DNA of 64,000 nt from Mycolicibacterium porcinum (GTDB lineage Bacteria; Actinomycetota; Actinomycetes; Mycobacteriales; Mycobacteriaceae), in the NCBI GenBank assembly GCA_001942045.1, contig MSTD01000020.1:1-64000 (forward strand). Direction: 5' to 3'. The translations under genes were made by a program, and so were the position numbers. Positions 8,529-18,234 of this stretch are shown piece after piece; position 1 is the stretch's first letter, and each line of letters begins with the position of its first letter. The notes beneath the pieces were generated by a model. It ran no database searches. It saw nothing but the letters and a program-made list of their open reading frames with translations, and had not been told where the DNA came from.

Positions 8529-9794
8529 CTAGGCCGGGCGGGTCTGACCGTCTCCCCACACGATCCATTTGGTCGAGGTCAGTTCGGGCAGGCCCATGGG
8601 TCCGCGGGCATGCAGCTTCTGGGTGGAGATGCCGATCTCGGCGCCGAAACCGAACTGCTCTCCGTCGGTGAACGCGGTGGACGCGTTGACCATCACTGCC
8701 GCCGCGTCCACCTGTTCGGTGAAGCGCTGGGCCGCAGCAAGATTCGTCGTCACGATGGCCTCGGTGTGCCCCGTGCCGTAGGTGTTGATGTGGGCGATCG
8801 CGCCGTCGACCCCGTCGACCAGCGCCACCGCGATGTCCATCGAGAGGAACTCGGTGTGCAACTCCTCGTCGGTGGGATCGGCATGCACCGTGACACCCGC
8901 GTCCTGGAGCGCGGCGGTCAGCCGGGGCAGCGCGGTCGCCTCGAGCGCCTTGTCCACCAGCAGCGTCTCGGCGGCGTTGCAGACGCTCGGGCGCCGGGTC
9001 TTGGAGTTCAGCAGGATCTTCTCGGCCAGGTCGAGATCGGCCGACTCATCAACGTAGACATGGCAATTGCCGACACCGGTCTCGATGGTGGGCACCTGCG
9101 CATCGCGCACCACGGCCTCGATCAGGCCGGCTCCCCCGCGCGGGATCACCACGTCGACCAGGCCGCGGGCCTGGATCAGGTGGGTGACGCTGGCGCGGTC
9201 GTGGCTGGGCAGCAGTTGCACGGCGTCCAGCGGCAGATCGATCGAGGCGAGCGCCGAGCGCAGCGCCGCCACCAACGCCTCGTTGGACCGGGCCGCGGAC
9301 GAACTGCCGCGCAGCAGAGCGGCATTGCCTGATTTCAGGGTGAGTCCGAAGGCGTCGACCGTGACGTTGGGCCGGCCCTCGTAGACCATGCCGACGACGC
9401 CGAGCGGTACCCGCTGCTGACGCAGCTGCAGCCCGTTGGGCAGGGTACGGCCACGCAACACCTCGCCGACCGGATCCGGCAGCCCAGCGACCTGGCGCAG
9501 ACCGGCGGCAATGCCGTCGACCCGCTGCGGGTTGAGCGCCAGGCGGTCCAGGATCGACTCGGGAGTACCGGCCTCCCGCGCGGCCTCGACGTCGGCGGCG
9601 TTGGCGGCCAGGATCTCGTGAACATGGGCCAGCACGCTGTCGGCGGCGGCATGCAGCGCGCGGTTCTTGGTCTCGGCGCTCAGGGTGCCCAGGATGCGGG
9701 CGGCGACCCGGGCCCGACGCGCGGCCTCGTGCACCTGCCCGCGCAGGTCGACGTCGGGTACCGCAGCCGTCGGAGACTCTGTCTGAACGCTCAT
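8529..9794 (-). CDS. proA: Gamma-glutamyl phosphate reductase
   Basis: A 421-residue ProA. It reduces gamma-glutamyl phosphate to glutamate semialdehyde in proline synthesis. The aldehyde-dehydrogenase-like catalytic cysteine is near residue 272 in [15 protein letters not shown]. Other family motifs are [25 protein letters not shown] and [21 protein letters not shown]. The partner kinase proB lies about 10 kb away, in the obgE operon. A TACGCT hexamer at exactly -12 to -7 of the ATG points to leaderless transcription, divergent from the ribokinase gene. Confidence 0.95.
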   Translation of the reverse strand: MSVQTESPTAAVPDVDLRGQVHEAARRARVAARILGTLSAETKNRALHAAADSVLAHVHEILAANAADVEAAREAGTPESILDRLALNPQRVDGIAAGLRQVAGLPDPVGEVLRGRTLPNGLQLRQQRVPLGVVGMVYEGRPNVTVDAFGLTLKSGNAALLRGSSSAARSNEALVAALRSALASIDLPLDAVQLLPSHDRASVTHLIQARGLVDVVIPRGGAGLIEAVVRDAQVPTIETGVGNCHVYVDESADLDLAEKILLNSKTRRPSVCNAAETLLVDKALEATALPRLTAALQDAGVTVHADPTDEELHTEFLSMDIAVALVDGVDGAIAHINTYGTGHTEAIVTTNLAAAQRFTEQVDAAAVMVNASTAFTDGEQFGFGAEIGISTQKLHARGPMGLPELTSTKWIVWGDGQTRPA

Positions 9795-9800
9795 CTAGCC

Positions 9801-9806
9801 AGCGTA
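9801..9806 (-). promoter_or_regulatory. -10 element of proA (leaderless)
   Basis: On the minus strand TACGCT (TAnnnT pattern) is followed by six bases and the proA ATG at 9794. This spacing puts the transcription start on the start codon itself, the usual layout for mycobacterial leaderless mRNAs. Confidence 0.45.
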
Positions 9807-9867
9807 TCGGAGGAGTTGACGTGCTTCGACAGGTGTCAGGTGCCAGTAGCAACTAGCCTTTTCAGTC

Positions 9868-10728
9868 ATGGCCGCTGCGCGGGTTTGCGTCGTCGGGAGT
9901 ATCAACGCCGATCTCACGTTCACCGTCGGTGCGCTGCCGCGCCCGGGACAGACGGTGCTCGCGTCATCGCTGTCTTCGGCGCCCGGCGGCAAGGGCGGGA
10001 ACCAGGCCGTGGCGGCCGCGCGGGCCGGGGCCGAGGTGGAACTGGTGGCCGCGGTCGGTGACGATCCCGCCGCCACGATTCTGCGCCGTCATCTCCAGAC
10101 CAACGGGGTCGGGGCCGACGCGGTGACGTGTGTGCCCGGCCCGAGCGGATCGGCGGCGATCCTGGTCGACACGGTCGGCGAGAACTGCATCGTGGTGGCA
10201 CCGGGCGCCAACTCGCGGCTCGAGGTGGATTCCGCGGCGGCCCGGTCGGCGATCGTCTGGAGTGAGGTCACGCTGATCCAGTTGGAGATCCCGGTGCCGA
10301 CGGCGATCGCCGCGGCCAAGCTGGCACGGGCGGCCGGTGCGGTGGTGATGCTCAACGCGTCACCCGGCGGCACGCCGGCCCACCATCTGCTGGCCCTGTC
10401 CGAACTGGTCGATGTCGTGGTGGTGAACGAGACCGAGGCGGCCGAGTGGCACTGGCCGGTGCGGCATCTGGTGATCACCCGGGGCGCCCGGGGAGCCAGT
10501 TACCTGGGCGCCGACGAACGGTTCGACGTGCCGGCCCCCACGGTGCGGGCGCTGGACACCGCCGGGGCCGGCGACGTGTTCGCCGGGGTGCTGGCCGCCG
10601 GGTGGACCGCGGGCCACGAGCAGGCGTTGCGCCGCGCCTGCGCGGCCGGAGCCCTGGCCACCCTGGTACGCGGGGCCGGCGACTGCGCGCCGTCGGCCGC
10701 CGACATCGATGCTGTCCTGACCCCCTGA
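9868..10728 (+). CDS. rbsK: Ribokinase-type PfkB sugar kinase
   Basis: A 286-residue PfkB kinase. The ribokinase N-terminal signature is CVVGSINADLTFTVGALPRPG, with GGKGGNQAVAAARAG at 40-54. The C-terminal signature DTAGAGDVFAGVLAAGW supplies the catalytic Asp near residue 235. It phosphorylates ribose or a related pentose at the primary hydroxyl. The position matches Rv2436. It is divergent from proA, with a TAGCCT hexamer eight bases before the ATG. No ribose transporter or regulator lies next to it, so the substrate assignment rests on motif likeness. Confidence 0.85.
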   Translation: MAAARVCVVGSINADLTFTVGALPRPGQTVLASSLSSAPGGKGGNQAVAAARAGAEVELVAAVGDDPAATILRRHLQTNGVGADAVTCVPGPSGSAAILVDTVGENCIVVAPGANSRLEVDSAAARSAIVWSEVTLIQLEIPVPTAIAAAKLARAAGAVVMLNASPGGTPAHHLLALSELVDVVVVNETEAAEWHWPVRHLVITRGARGASYLGADERFDVPAPTVRALDTAGAGDVFAGVLAAGWTAGHEQALRRACAAGALATLVRGAGDCAPSAADIDAVLTP

Positions 10729-10759
10729 GACGGCCAACTGAAGCCGATACCGTTGGCGT

Positions 10760-10765
10760 TATAGT
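10760..10765 (+). promoter_or_regulatory. -10 element of enoyl-CoA hydratase gene
   Basis: TATAGT lies seven bases before the ATG at 10773, so transcription would start at or one base from the start codon. No Shine-Dalgarno is present, consistent with a leaderless mRNA. Confidence 0.5.
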
Positions 10766-10772
10766 CGCCACC

Positions 10773-11597
10773 ATGACGCAGGCCCTCTCCCCTCGCCCGC
10801 CCGAGGGCGACTGGCTCGGCACCCCGTACCTCAAGTTCGAGCGCCAGGGGCCGTTCGGCGTCGTCACCCTGGATCGCCCCGAGGCCCGCAACGCGATGAC
10901 GCCGGCCATGTACTTCGGCATCCGGTACGCAGTCGCCCACGTCGAGGCGGACCCGGAGCTGGCCGGCCTGCTGATCACCGGCACCGGGGACGTGTTCGCC
11001 CCGGGCGGTGACCTCGGTGGCGGCAACGGCGTCGACGACTGGATGAGTTTCGGTGCGGCGCTGTCCATGGACGTCACCCCGTTCGAAACCCTGCGCCAAT
11101 CGGTCAAGCCGGTGGTGAGCGCGGTCAACGGGCTGTGCCAGGGCGGCGGGCTGCAGATTGCGATCTGCAGCGACATGGCCGTGGTCAGCGACCGCGCCAC
11201 GTTCCGGGTGCCCGAGTTGTACCGCGGTATCGCCGACACCTACTACAGCCAGATGCTGGCCCGCCTGATCGGCGTGGTCCGCACCCGCGACCTGATGTTC
11301 ACCGGCCGCACGCTCACCGCGCAGGAGGCGGTCGACTGGGGCATGGTGGCCCGGGTGGTCCCACACGACGAATTGCTTTCCGCCGCAACCGAAGTGCTCG
11401 CCCAGTGCTGCCGCACCGCGCCGCGGGCCCGCGGGGTGGTCAAGTCCAGCCTCGACAGCTACATGGGCCTCTACGATCGGATCGGCATGAAGGCCAGCTA
11501 CAGCGGCGACGAGGCGATGGAGGGCTTCCGCGCCTTCAAGGCACGCCGCTCACCGGAGTGGGTCCATCCAGACCTGCGGCGCGAGGGCCGGCTCTAG
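10773..11597 (+). CDS. Enoyl-CoA hydratase/isomerase family protein
   Basis: A 274-residue crotonase-fold protein. The two oxyanion-hole segments are visible: LLITGTGDVFAPGGDLGGG, and AVNGLCQGGGLQIAICSDMAV. The second is followed by a typical FRVPELYRGI segment. Such enzymes hydrate, isomerise or cleave acyl-CoA thioesters; the exact substrate cannot be read. The start at 10773 follows a TATAGT element and removes a long frame that only shadows the ribokinase gene. The stop shares the palindrome CTAG (11594-11597) with the stop of the convergent secreted hydrolase, so the two genes end on the same four bases. Confidence 0.85.
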   Translation: MTQALSPRPPEGDWLGTPYLKFERQGPFGVVTLDRPEARNAMTPAMYFGIRYAVAHVEADPELAGLLITGTGDVFAPGGDLGGGNGVDDWMSFGAALSMDVTPFETLRQSVKPVVSAVNGLCQGGGLQIAICSDMAVVSDRATFRVPELYRGIADTYYSQMLARLIGVVRTRDLMFTGRTLTAQEAVDWGMVARVVPHDELLSAATEVLAQCCRTAPRARGVVKSSLDSYMGLYDRIGMKASYSGDEAMEGFRAFKARRSPEWVHPDLRREGRL

Positions 11598-14293
11598 ACG
11601 CTGACCACCTCCTGCGCGGCGTCCGACGCCGGCTGCACGTTGGCCCCGGGCCCGGCCGTCGGCAATGCGACCTGCACATCGGAGATGTTGATGACGCCGA
11701 ACTGGGTGAAGTTGAGGAACGGTGTCGCCGACGTGGTGATCTGCACCGTGGCGGTGTGCCCGGGCTCCAGCGTGTACGCAACGGCCTCCATCGGGATGGT
11801 GACCGTGTGCTCCTTGCCGTCGAGGGTGACCGGAATCGGCGTGACCACATTGCCGATCACCTGGCCAGTCTGGTCGTCGACGATCTGGGCGTAGACGTGA
11901 CGGCTGGTGCCGATGCCGGAGTACGTCATCGTCAGCTCGGGTGCACCGACGATCTGCGTGGTGCCGTCCGACGGCGCGGTCACGGTGGTGTTCACCGCGT
12001 TGGTGGCCTTGGTGCCGTCACCGAGCCCGAACGGAATTCCCGCCGCTCCCGGTCCCGACCCGCCGAGGATCGGGACGATCCCGAGCAGGCCGCCGCTGCC
12101 CGACGCCATGACGGGAGTTCCGGCGAAATCGGGGTCGGTCGGCAGCAGATCCGACGTGTAGTGGTCGCCGTTCTGGTCGATCCACTGGAACTTCGGCAGC
12201 TCGTCGTCGAGGCCCTCGTCCTTGTGCTTGACGTAGGTGTCCAGCCAGCTCAGCGTGGCGGTCTCGACCATGTCGGCGCTGTCCCCCGGCGGGGTTTCGC
12301 AGTTGCCGTGGCCGCCGCAGAACCAGATCATCTTCACCGGCACCCCGTTGGCATCCAGGATGGCCGCGTTGTCCATGGCCTGCTGCAGCGGGAACAACAC
12401 GTCGACGGTGCCCTGGATGATCAGCGTCGGCGCGGTGATCTTGTTGACCAGCGAGGTCGGACCGCTGCCGGCGAGCAGAGCCTGCTGCTCTGGAGTGAGC
12501 ACGCCCAGCAGCCCTCCGGTGAAGATGCCGCTGTACAGCTGGTTGTTGATGTTCGCGCCGCTCGTCACCAGGGACAGCAGTAGCAACGCGGCGTACGACG
12601 TCTTGAACGCCTCGTTGGGGTACAGCGAACTGTTCAGCGAGTTCCACGAGATCGTCGGGACGATCGCGTCGACCCGGTTGTCGGTGCCCGCGGTCACCCA
12701 CTGGATACCGCCGCCGTACGAGCCGCCGACCATGCCCATCCGCGGATCGTTCGCGCCGTCGAGCTGCGTGTTGGGCCGCGTGGCGACGTAGTCGATCAGC
12801 GCCGACATGTCGCGGCCCTCGAAGAACGGATTGTCCAGCTGCAGGATCCCGCCCGAAGCGTGCTCGCCGCGCGAGTCCCAGGTGACGACGTTGTAGCCGT
12901 CGCCCCGGAAGGTGCCGACACCGGTGGCCCCGCCCGAGTTCGGGTTGGTGTCACCGGCACTGGACAGGCCCGCGCCGACGAAGATCGTCGGCGCCTCTTC
13001 GTCCGCCTGCAGGCCGGATGCCGGGAACCAGTTCATGCTGATCGGCGTGCCGTCGAACGACGTCACCTTGACCGTGTAGGCCACCGGGGTGTCGCCGGGC
13101 GCCAGCTGCCCGACGTCGACGTTGACGTTGACCACTTCGGAGTCGCCGATCAGCGGGGCCAGCAGGTCGTTGACGATGGGTGTCTGGTGCACCATCACCA
13201 ACACCTGCGGCACGAACGAGCCCACGATCGGGATCTGTTGCAGCGCAGCGTCGAACGCGGTGGTCTCGGCGACCAGCACGGTGAACTGCTCGGTGCCGTG
13301 GCTGTCGACCACGGTCGCATACGGCAGGAACGTGAAGGTGCCGTTGGCCGAGTTGAGCCGGACCTTGCCGCCCGCGCTCGGGTCGCCGATCACGGTGTAG
13401 GTGAGCGGTAGTCCGCTCGAGCTCGTCGCGCCCGTGGTTCCCGTGATGATGCCGTCGTCGATGCCGACCGACGGGTTCGCGGTGATGCCACCCGTGCCGG
13501 CCAGTGAGGGTGCCACGGCGGCCGTGGAGAACTCCCGGCGCGCGGCGGCCAGCAGAACCCACTCGGCGGGCGAATCGGTCCGCGGCGCATTCGGCGAGTT
13601 GCCGGCCAGGGTGGTGGCGATGTTGTTGACCACGGTCTCGATCAGGCTGCGCACGGGAGCCGGGGCGACGGCCGGCGCCGTCTCGGTCTTCGCGGTCGCG
13701 GTCACTTCCGGTGTCGCTTCGGGCGCGTCCGCCACGCCGCTCTCGACGGCAGCAATCGCGACGTCTTCCGCCCCTACCGGATCGGGAGTGTGGGCACGAT
13801 CACGCAGGGGGCGCGGCAGTTTCGGCGTCAGCGACAACAGGCCCCGCGGGGTCTCGACTGAGGTGGCCGTGGCGGGTTTCGACGCAGCGGTGTCGGAATC
13901 CTCGATCGCGTCGGGTTTGAGGTCACTGCCACGACGGGTCAGACGAGCCCTGTCCTGGGCATCCGAGAGCCGGTCGGTGATCGATTGCACGACGTCGGAC
14001 TTCGGTGTCGTCGAGCTGACGCGGTGGCGGCCGGGTTCACCGAGCTTGGCGGCCCGGTCCTTGATCGCCGCGCGGACCGCGGCCTGCCGCAGCGAGCGGG
14101 CGCTCTGCCGATCCTTGGCCGGGCCCTTGTTCGTGGCCGGCGCGGACGCGGATTCGGACGATGTATCGCCCGAACCGGGCGATGCCGAGGCCACCGGGGT
14201 GCCCGTCGCCTGACCACCCAGAACGACAGCCGACCCGACCCCGAGCGCGACCGCCAATCCCCCTACCCGACCGACGTACTTCGCAGCACCCAA
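11594..14293 (-). CDS. Large secreted alpha/beta hydrolase with Ig-like segment
   Basis: About 899 residues. The N-terminus (AAKYVGRVGGLAVALGVGSAVV) is an export signal of a type common in mycobacterial surface proteins. A long disordered Ser/Ala/Thr/Pro region runs to about residue 250. Next comes a cadherin/VCBS-like beta segment (YTVIGDPSAGGKVRLNSANGTFTFLP). An X-Pro dipeptidyl-peptidase/CocE-like alpha/beta hydrolase follows, with the nucleophile elbow GGSYGGG (Ser near 525), and then a beta-rich C-terminal domain. I take TTG at 14293 as the start because GAGGAGG lies five bases upstream; a GTG at 14344 has no such site. The protein is probably secreted or wall-bound; the peptide or ester substrate is unknown. 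Confidence 0.8.
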   Translation of the reverse strand: MGAAKYVGRVGGLAVALGVGSAVVLGGQATGTPVASASPGSGDTSSESASAPATNKGPAKDRQSARSLRQAAVRAAIKDRAAKLGEPGRHRVSSTTPKSDVVQSITDRLSDAQDRARLTRRGSDLKPDAIEDSDTAASKPATATSVETPRGLLSLTPKLPRPLRDRAHTPDPVGAEDVAIAAVESGVADAPEATPEVTATAKTETAPAVAPAPVRSLIETVVNNIATTLAGNSPNAPRTDSPAEWVLLAAARREFSTAAVAPSLAGTGGITANPSVGIDDGIITGTTGATSSSGLPLTYTVIGDPSAGGKVRLNSANGTFTFLPYATVVDSHGTEQFTVLVAETTAFDAALQQIPIVGSFVPQVLVMVHQTPIVNDLLAPLIGDSEVVNVNVDVGQLAPGDTPVAYTVKVTSFDGTPISMNWFPASGLQADEEAPTIFVGAGLSSAGDTNPNSGGATGVGTFRGDGYNVVTWDSRGEHASGGILQLDNPFFEGRDMSALIDYVATRPNTQLDGANDPRMGMVGGSYGGGIQWVTAGTDNRVDAIVPTISWNSLNSSLYPNEAFKTSYAALLLLSLVTSGANINNQLYSGIFTGGLLGVLTPEQQALLAGSGPTSLVNKITAPTLIIQGTVDVLFPLQQAMDNAAILDANGVPVKMIWFCGGHGNCETPPGDSADMVETATLSWLDTYVKHKDEGLDDELPKFQWIDQNGDHYTSDLLPTDPDFAGTPVMASGSGGLLGIVPILGGSGPGAAGIPFGLGDGTKATNAVNTTVTAPSDGTTQIVGAPELTMTYSGIGTSRHVYAQIVDDQTGQVIGNVVTPIPVTLDGKEHTVTIPMEAVAYTLEPGHTATVQITTSATPFLNFTQFGVINISDVQVALPTAGPGANVQPASDAAQEVVSV

Positions 14294-14433
14294 CGCAACC
14301 TCCTCGACCGACGTCCGGCACCGCCGAACTGTGACCCGCCGCACATTAGCGCGACAACGTGAGCCAGAAGGTTAGCTTGTCAATTTTTTGCGTCGTCAAT
14401 TGGGTGAGCCGGCCATTTGGCCAGGTCACCGAA

Positions 14434-16476
14434 TTACTGCTCGGGAATGTTCCGCTCGATTTCGTCGAGCCAGATCCGCGCCGACATGTCCGAGGGTGCC
14501 CGCCAGTCCCCCCGTGGCGACAGGGCGCCACCATGCGACACCTTGGGGCCGTTCGGCAGCGCCGACCGCTTGAACTGGGAGAACGAGTAGAACCGCTGGG
14601 CGAACACCTGCAGCCAGTGCCGGATCTCCTTGAGTGAGTACGCCGGACGCTTGTCCTCCGGGAAGCCCGCGGGCCAGTCACCGAGGGCCGCGTCATGCCA
14701 GGCATGCCAGGCCAGGAACGCCACCCGTGACGGGCGGAACCCGTGACGCAGCACCTGGAACAACGAAAAATCCTGCAGCGCATAAGGACCGACCTTGGCC
14801 TCGCTGCTCTGGATCTCCTCGTCCTCGCCGGTGGGCACCAACTCCGGGGTGATCTCGGTGTCCAGCACCGATTGCAGGACCTCGTTCACCTCACCACCGA
14901 ACTGGTCCGATGAGATCACCCACCGGATCAGGTGCTGGATCAGGGTTTTCGGCACCCCGCCGTTGACGTTGTAGTGCGACATCTGGTCACCGACCCCGTA
15001 TGTGGACCAGCCGAGCGCCAGCTCGGACAGGTCACCGGTGCCGAGCACGATGCCGCCGCGCTGGTTGGCCAGCCGGAACAGGTAGTCGGTGCGCAGGCCG
15101 GCCTGGACGTTCTCGAACGTGACGTCGTAGACCTTCTCGCCACGGCCGAACGGATGGTCCATCTCGGTGAGCATCAGCTCGGCGGTTTTCTTGATGTCGA
15201 TCTCTTCGAACGTCACGCCCAGCGCACGGCTCAACCGGATGGCGTTGTTCTTGGTCCGGTCGCCGGTGGCGAAACCCGGCAGAGTGAACGCGAGAATGTC
15301 ACTGCGCGGCCGGTTTTCCCGGTCCATCGCCCGGGCCGCGACGATCAAGGCATGGGTGGAATCCAGACCACCGGACACCCCGATGACCACCTTCGGGTAA
15401 TTCAGGGCGCGTAACCGCTGCTCCAGACCGGAGACCTGAATGTTGTAGGCCTCGTAGCAATCCTGCTGCAGCCGTGCGGGATCCGCCGGCACGAACGGGA
15501 AACGCTCGACCTCACGCAGCAGACCGATGTCCCCCGTCGGCGGATCGAGCTGGAACTCGACGCGACGGAACGAATCCACTTGAGCGCCATAGTGTCTGGC
15601 ATTGTCGTCGAATGTGCCCATCCGCAGCCGCTCAGCCCGCAGCAATTCCAGGTCCACGTCGGCCACCGAGCGTCGCTCACCGCGTGGAAAGCGCTCACTC
15701 TCGGCGAGCAGCAACCCGTTCTCCCAGATCATGGTCTGGCCGTCCCAGGCCAGATCGGTAGTCGACTCCCCTTCGCCGGCAGCCGCATACACATAGGCGG
15801 CCAGACACCGCGACGAGGCCGAACGGGCCAGCAGCGCACGGTCTTCGGCCCGACCGACCGTGATCGGGCTGCCCGAGAGGTTGGCCAGCACCGTCGCCCC
15901 GGCCAGCGCGGCCTGTGCACTGGGCGGCACCGGCACGAACATGTCCTCACAGATCTCGACGTGCAGGACGAGCCCCGGAACGTCGGAGGCCTCGAACAAC
16001 AGGTCCGGCCCGAACGGAACTTCCGCGCCGGCCACCCGGATGGTGCCGCGGACGTCGGCACCGGCGGCCATCTGCCTGCGCTCGTAGAATTCCCGGTAGG
16101 TCGGCAGGTAGGACTTGGGCGCCACACCGAGCACCGCGCCGCGGTGAATGACCACCGCGGTGTTGTAGATCCGGTGCCGGTGCCGCAGCGGCGCACCGAC
16201 CACCAGCACCGGCGTCAACACCACGGAGGCCGCGACGATTTCGATGAGCGCCTGCTCCACCGACTCCAGCAGCGCATCCTGCATCAAGATGTCGTCGATC
16301 GAGTAGCCCGACAAGGTGAGCTCCGGGAACACGGCGACGGCCACGCCGTCGTCGTGGCAGGCCTGCGCCAAGCGGAGCACCGATTCGGCGTTCGCCGGCG
16401 GGTCCGCCAGCGCCGTGTGGTGAGTGCAGGCGGCAACCCGCGCGAAACCGTGGTGGTAGGCGCTGTAGAAGTCCAT
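14434..16476 (-). CDS. nadE: Glutamine-dependent NAD+ synthetase
   Basis: A 680-residue two-domain NadE. The N-terminal glutaminase (nitrilase fold) has the triad Glu52 ([10 protein letters not shown]), Lys121 (PKSYLP) and a Cys near 176 (EICEDMF). The C-terminal synthetase has the PP-loop [16 protein letters not shown]. Ammonia from glutamine is passed between the domains to amidate deamido-NAD+. The start at 16476 gives the conserved MxFYSAYxHGF N-terminus and a length matching the M. tuberculosis enzyme (679). The cysteine hydrolase gene diverges from it, with 57 bases between the start codons. Confidence 0.95.
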   Translation of the reverse strand: MDFYSAYHHGFARVAACTHHTALADPPANAESVLRLAQACHDDGVAVAVFPELTLSGYSIDDILMQDALLESVEQALIEIVAASVVLTPVLVVGAPLRHRHRIYNTAVVIHRGAVLGVAPKSYLPTYREFYERRQMAAGADVRGTIRVAGAEVPFGPDLLFEASDVPGLVLHVEICEDMFVPVPPSAQAALAGATVLANLSGSPITVGRAEDRALLARSASSRCLAAYVYAAAGEGESTTDLAWDGQTMIWENGLLLAESERFPRGERRSVADVDLELLRAERLRMGTFDDNARHYGAQVDSFRRVEFQLDPPTGDIGLLREVERFPFVPADPARLQQDCYEAYNIQVSGLEQRLRALNYPKVVIGVSGGLDSTHALIVAARAMDRENRPRSDILAFTLPGFATGDRTKNNAIRLSRALGVTFEEIDIKKTAELMLTEMDHPFGRGEKVYDVTFENVQAGLRTDYLFRLANQRGGIVLGTGDLSELALGWSTYGVGDQMSHYNVNGGVPKTLIQHLIRWVISSDQFGGEVNEVLQSVLDTEITPELVPTGEDEEIQSSEAKVGPYALQDFSLFQVLRHGFRPSRVAFLAWHAWHDAALGDWPAGFPEDKRPAYSLKEIRHWLQVFAQRFYSFSQFKRSALPNGPKVSHGGALSPRGDWRAPSDMSARIWLDEIERNIPEQ

Positions 16477-16533
16477 CGGGCCCATTGTCACCCGAAAAGT
16501 GTCAAGATCGGGCCACTGGGTACCAATTGAGGC

Positions 16534-17073
16534 ATGAGCGATACCGCGCTGGTGGTTGTGGACATGCTCAACACCTACCGACATGAGGACGCCGAACTAC
16601 TGGCACCCAACGTGGCACACGTCATCGATCCGCTGGTCGGACTGATCGACGGCGCGCGTCGGGACGAACGCGTCGACCTGATCTACGTCAACGACAACTA
16701 CGGGGATTTCACCGCGCAGTTCAGCGACATCGTCGGCGCCGCACTGGCCGGCGCGCACCCGGAACTGGTGCGCCCGATCGTGCCCGCGGACGACTGCCTG
16801 GTGCTGACCAAAGTGCGCCACAGCGTGTTCTACGCGACCGCACTCGATTACCTGTTGGGCCGGTTGGGCACCCGGCGGTTGATTCTGGCCGGCCAGGTCA
16901 CCGAACAGTGCATCCTCTACAGCGCGCTGGACGCCTATGTGCGGCATTTCGACGTGGTGATCCCGTCCGACGCGGTGGCGCACATCGACGCCGGGCTCGG
17001 CGAGGCGGCGCTGCAGATGATGTGCCGCAACATGAGCGCCGAGATCGTGCCCGCGGCGAAATGCCTGGATTGA
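16534..17073 (+). CDS. Isochorismatase-like cysteine hydrolase
   Basis: A 179-residue protein of the isochorismatase/nicotinamidase superfamily. The expected catalytic set is present: Asp10 (LVVVDMLNTY), Lys93 (LTKVRHSVF) and Cys126 (GQVTEQCILYSALDAYVRHF). This fold hydrolyses amides or vinyl ethers of small molecules. Linkage to nadE and a sirtuin would suit a nicotinamide-related role. The metal-binding histidines of true nicotinamidases (PncA) are not evident, so that role is only inferred. The gene stands between divergent nadE and a downstream sir2 starting 22 bases later. Confidence 0.8.
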   Translation: MSDTALVVVDMLNTYRHEDAELLAPNVAHVIDPLVGLIDGARRDERVDLIYVNDNYGDFTAQFSDIVGAALAGAHPELVRPIVPADDCLVLTKVRHSVFYATALDYLLGRLGTRRLILAGQVTEQCILYSALDAYVRHFDVVIPSDAVAHIDAGLGEAALQMMCRNMSAEIVPAAKCLD

Positions 17074-17082
17074 CTCGCGGCC

Positions 17083-17088
17083 TATCCT
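17083..17088 (+). promoter_or_regulatory. -10 element of the sirtuin gene
   Basis: TATCCT lies seven bases before the GTG start at 17096, in the 22-base gap after the cysteine hydrolase gene. It could give a near-leaderless transcript of the sirtuin gene independent of the upstream gene. Confidence 0.4.
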
Positions 17089-17095
17089 GGCGAGG

Positions 17096-17935
17096 GTGGA
17101 CGCCCCCGAACTCGTCTCCCTACTGCAGGGACGCCGCATCGCGGTGCTGACCGGGGCAGGCATGTCGACCGATTCCGGTATCCCCGATTACCGCGGCCCC
17201 GACTCCCCGCCGAGCAATCCGATGACGATCCGGCAGTTCACCTCCGATCCGGAGTTCCGGCAGCGGTACTGGGCCCGCAACCACGTCGGGTGGCGCCACA
17301 TGGACGCGACCATGCCGAACGCCGGGCACCGCGCCCTCGCGGCGCTGGAATCCGCCGGCGTCGTGACCGGACTGATCACCCAGAACGTGGACCTGCTGCA
17401 CAGCAAGGCCGGCAGCCGGTCGGTCGTCAACCTGCACGGGACCTACGCGCAGGTGATCTGTTTGGATTGCGGCGCGACCATGGCCCGTACCGAATTGGCC
17501 ACTCTGCTGGAGGCGGCCAATCCCGGATTCCTCGAACGCGCCGAGGCGGTCGGCGGTATTGCGGTGGCTCCCGATGCCGATGCCGTCGTCCGCGAAACCG
17601 ATTCATTTGTCATCACGGCCTGCCCGGTCTGCGGAGGCATGCTCAAGCCCGACATCGTCTATTTCGGTGAGAGCGTTCCCAAAGACCGTGTCGAACAGGC
17701 GTATTCGATGGTGGAGGGCGCCGAAGCATTACTTGTCGCCGGGTCCTCGCTGACCGTGTATTCCGGTTATCGATTCGTCCGGCATGCCGTTGCGCACGAC
17801 ATCCCGGTGGGCATCATCAACCGCGGACCCACCCGCGGCGACGACCTGGCCACGGTCAAGGTCGAAGCGGGCTGTTCGGAAATGCTGACCCTGTTGGCCG
17901 GTGAGCTCAGAACGTGCACCGCATCGACCGGATAG
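17096..17935 (+). CDS. Sir2-family NAD-dependent protein deacylase
   Basis: A 279-residue sirtuin. NAD-binding motifs are GAGMSTDSGIPDYRG (20-34) and TQNVDLLH (95-102). The catalytic base is His114 (LHGTYAQV). A zinc site comes from Cys122/Cys125 (CLDC) and Cys176/Cys179 (CPVC), with a longer than usual insert between the pairs. The sequence fits the SIRT4-like class II group. It removes acyl groups from protein lysines while consuming NAD+, which links it to the neighbouring nadE. The start is GTG at 17096. The last 29 bases overlap the 3' end of a minus-strand P450 remnant. Confidence 0.88.
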   Translation: MDAPELVSLLQGRRIAVLTGAGMSTDSGIPDYRGPDSPPSNPMTIRQFTSDPEFRQRYWARNHVGWRHMDATMPNAGHRALAALESAGVVTGLITQNVDLLHSKAGSRSVVNLHGTYAQVICLDCGATMARTELATLLEAANPGFLERAEAVGGIAVAPDADAVVRETDSFVITACPVCGGMLKPDIVYFGESVPKDRVEQAYSMVEGAEALLVAGSSLTVYSGYRFVRHAVAHDIPVGIINRGPTRGDDLATVKVEAGCSEMLTLLAGELRTCTASTG

Positions 17936-18092
17936 CGTGCACGAAATTGCCTGCCAGATAGGCCGGCTCGCCCGCTTCGATACCGGGCAGCTGGTGCAGC
18001 AGCTCACCGAAGATCGCCCGTAACTGCGTCCCGGCGACGTGCGCACCGAGGCAGAAATGACGACCGTCGCCGACGGATCGATCCGGCCGCAA
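17907..18092 (-). pseudogene. Cytochrome P450 C-terminal remnant
   Basis: An open minus-strand stretch of 61 codons carries the heme-binding loop of a P450 (VGDGRHFCLGAHVAG, with the heme-ligand Cys) and the normal P450 ending (FGELLHQLPGIEAGEPAYL, then NFVHAIRSMRCTF and stop). Nothing upstream to 18232 matches the helix I, ExxR or PERF regions that a 400-residue P450 needs. The rest has therefore been lost, and the piece ends inside the 3' end of the sirtuin gene. Confidence 0.75.
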
Positions 18093-18179
18093 CTGCCTGC
18101 CGCCACCATCGCGAGCACCCTGACCTGGATGGTGGAACGCACCTCATCTGGGGTGCCCTGTATCTGGAGGTCCCACCCG

Positions 18180-18234
18180 AGTGATTTCGGTGCATCTGGC
18201 GGCGGTGGGCGCCGGTTGATGCACCCAAATCGCT
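18180..18234 (-). terminator. proB terminator hairpin
   Basis: AGTGATTTCGGTGCATC (18180-18196) and GATGCACCCAAATCGCT (18218-18234) pair over 15 of 17 positions. The arm overlaps the proB stop codon. No U-tract follows on the minus strand, so it is a stem-type terminator or a 3'-end stabiliser. Confidence 0.5.
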
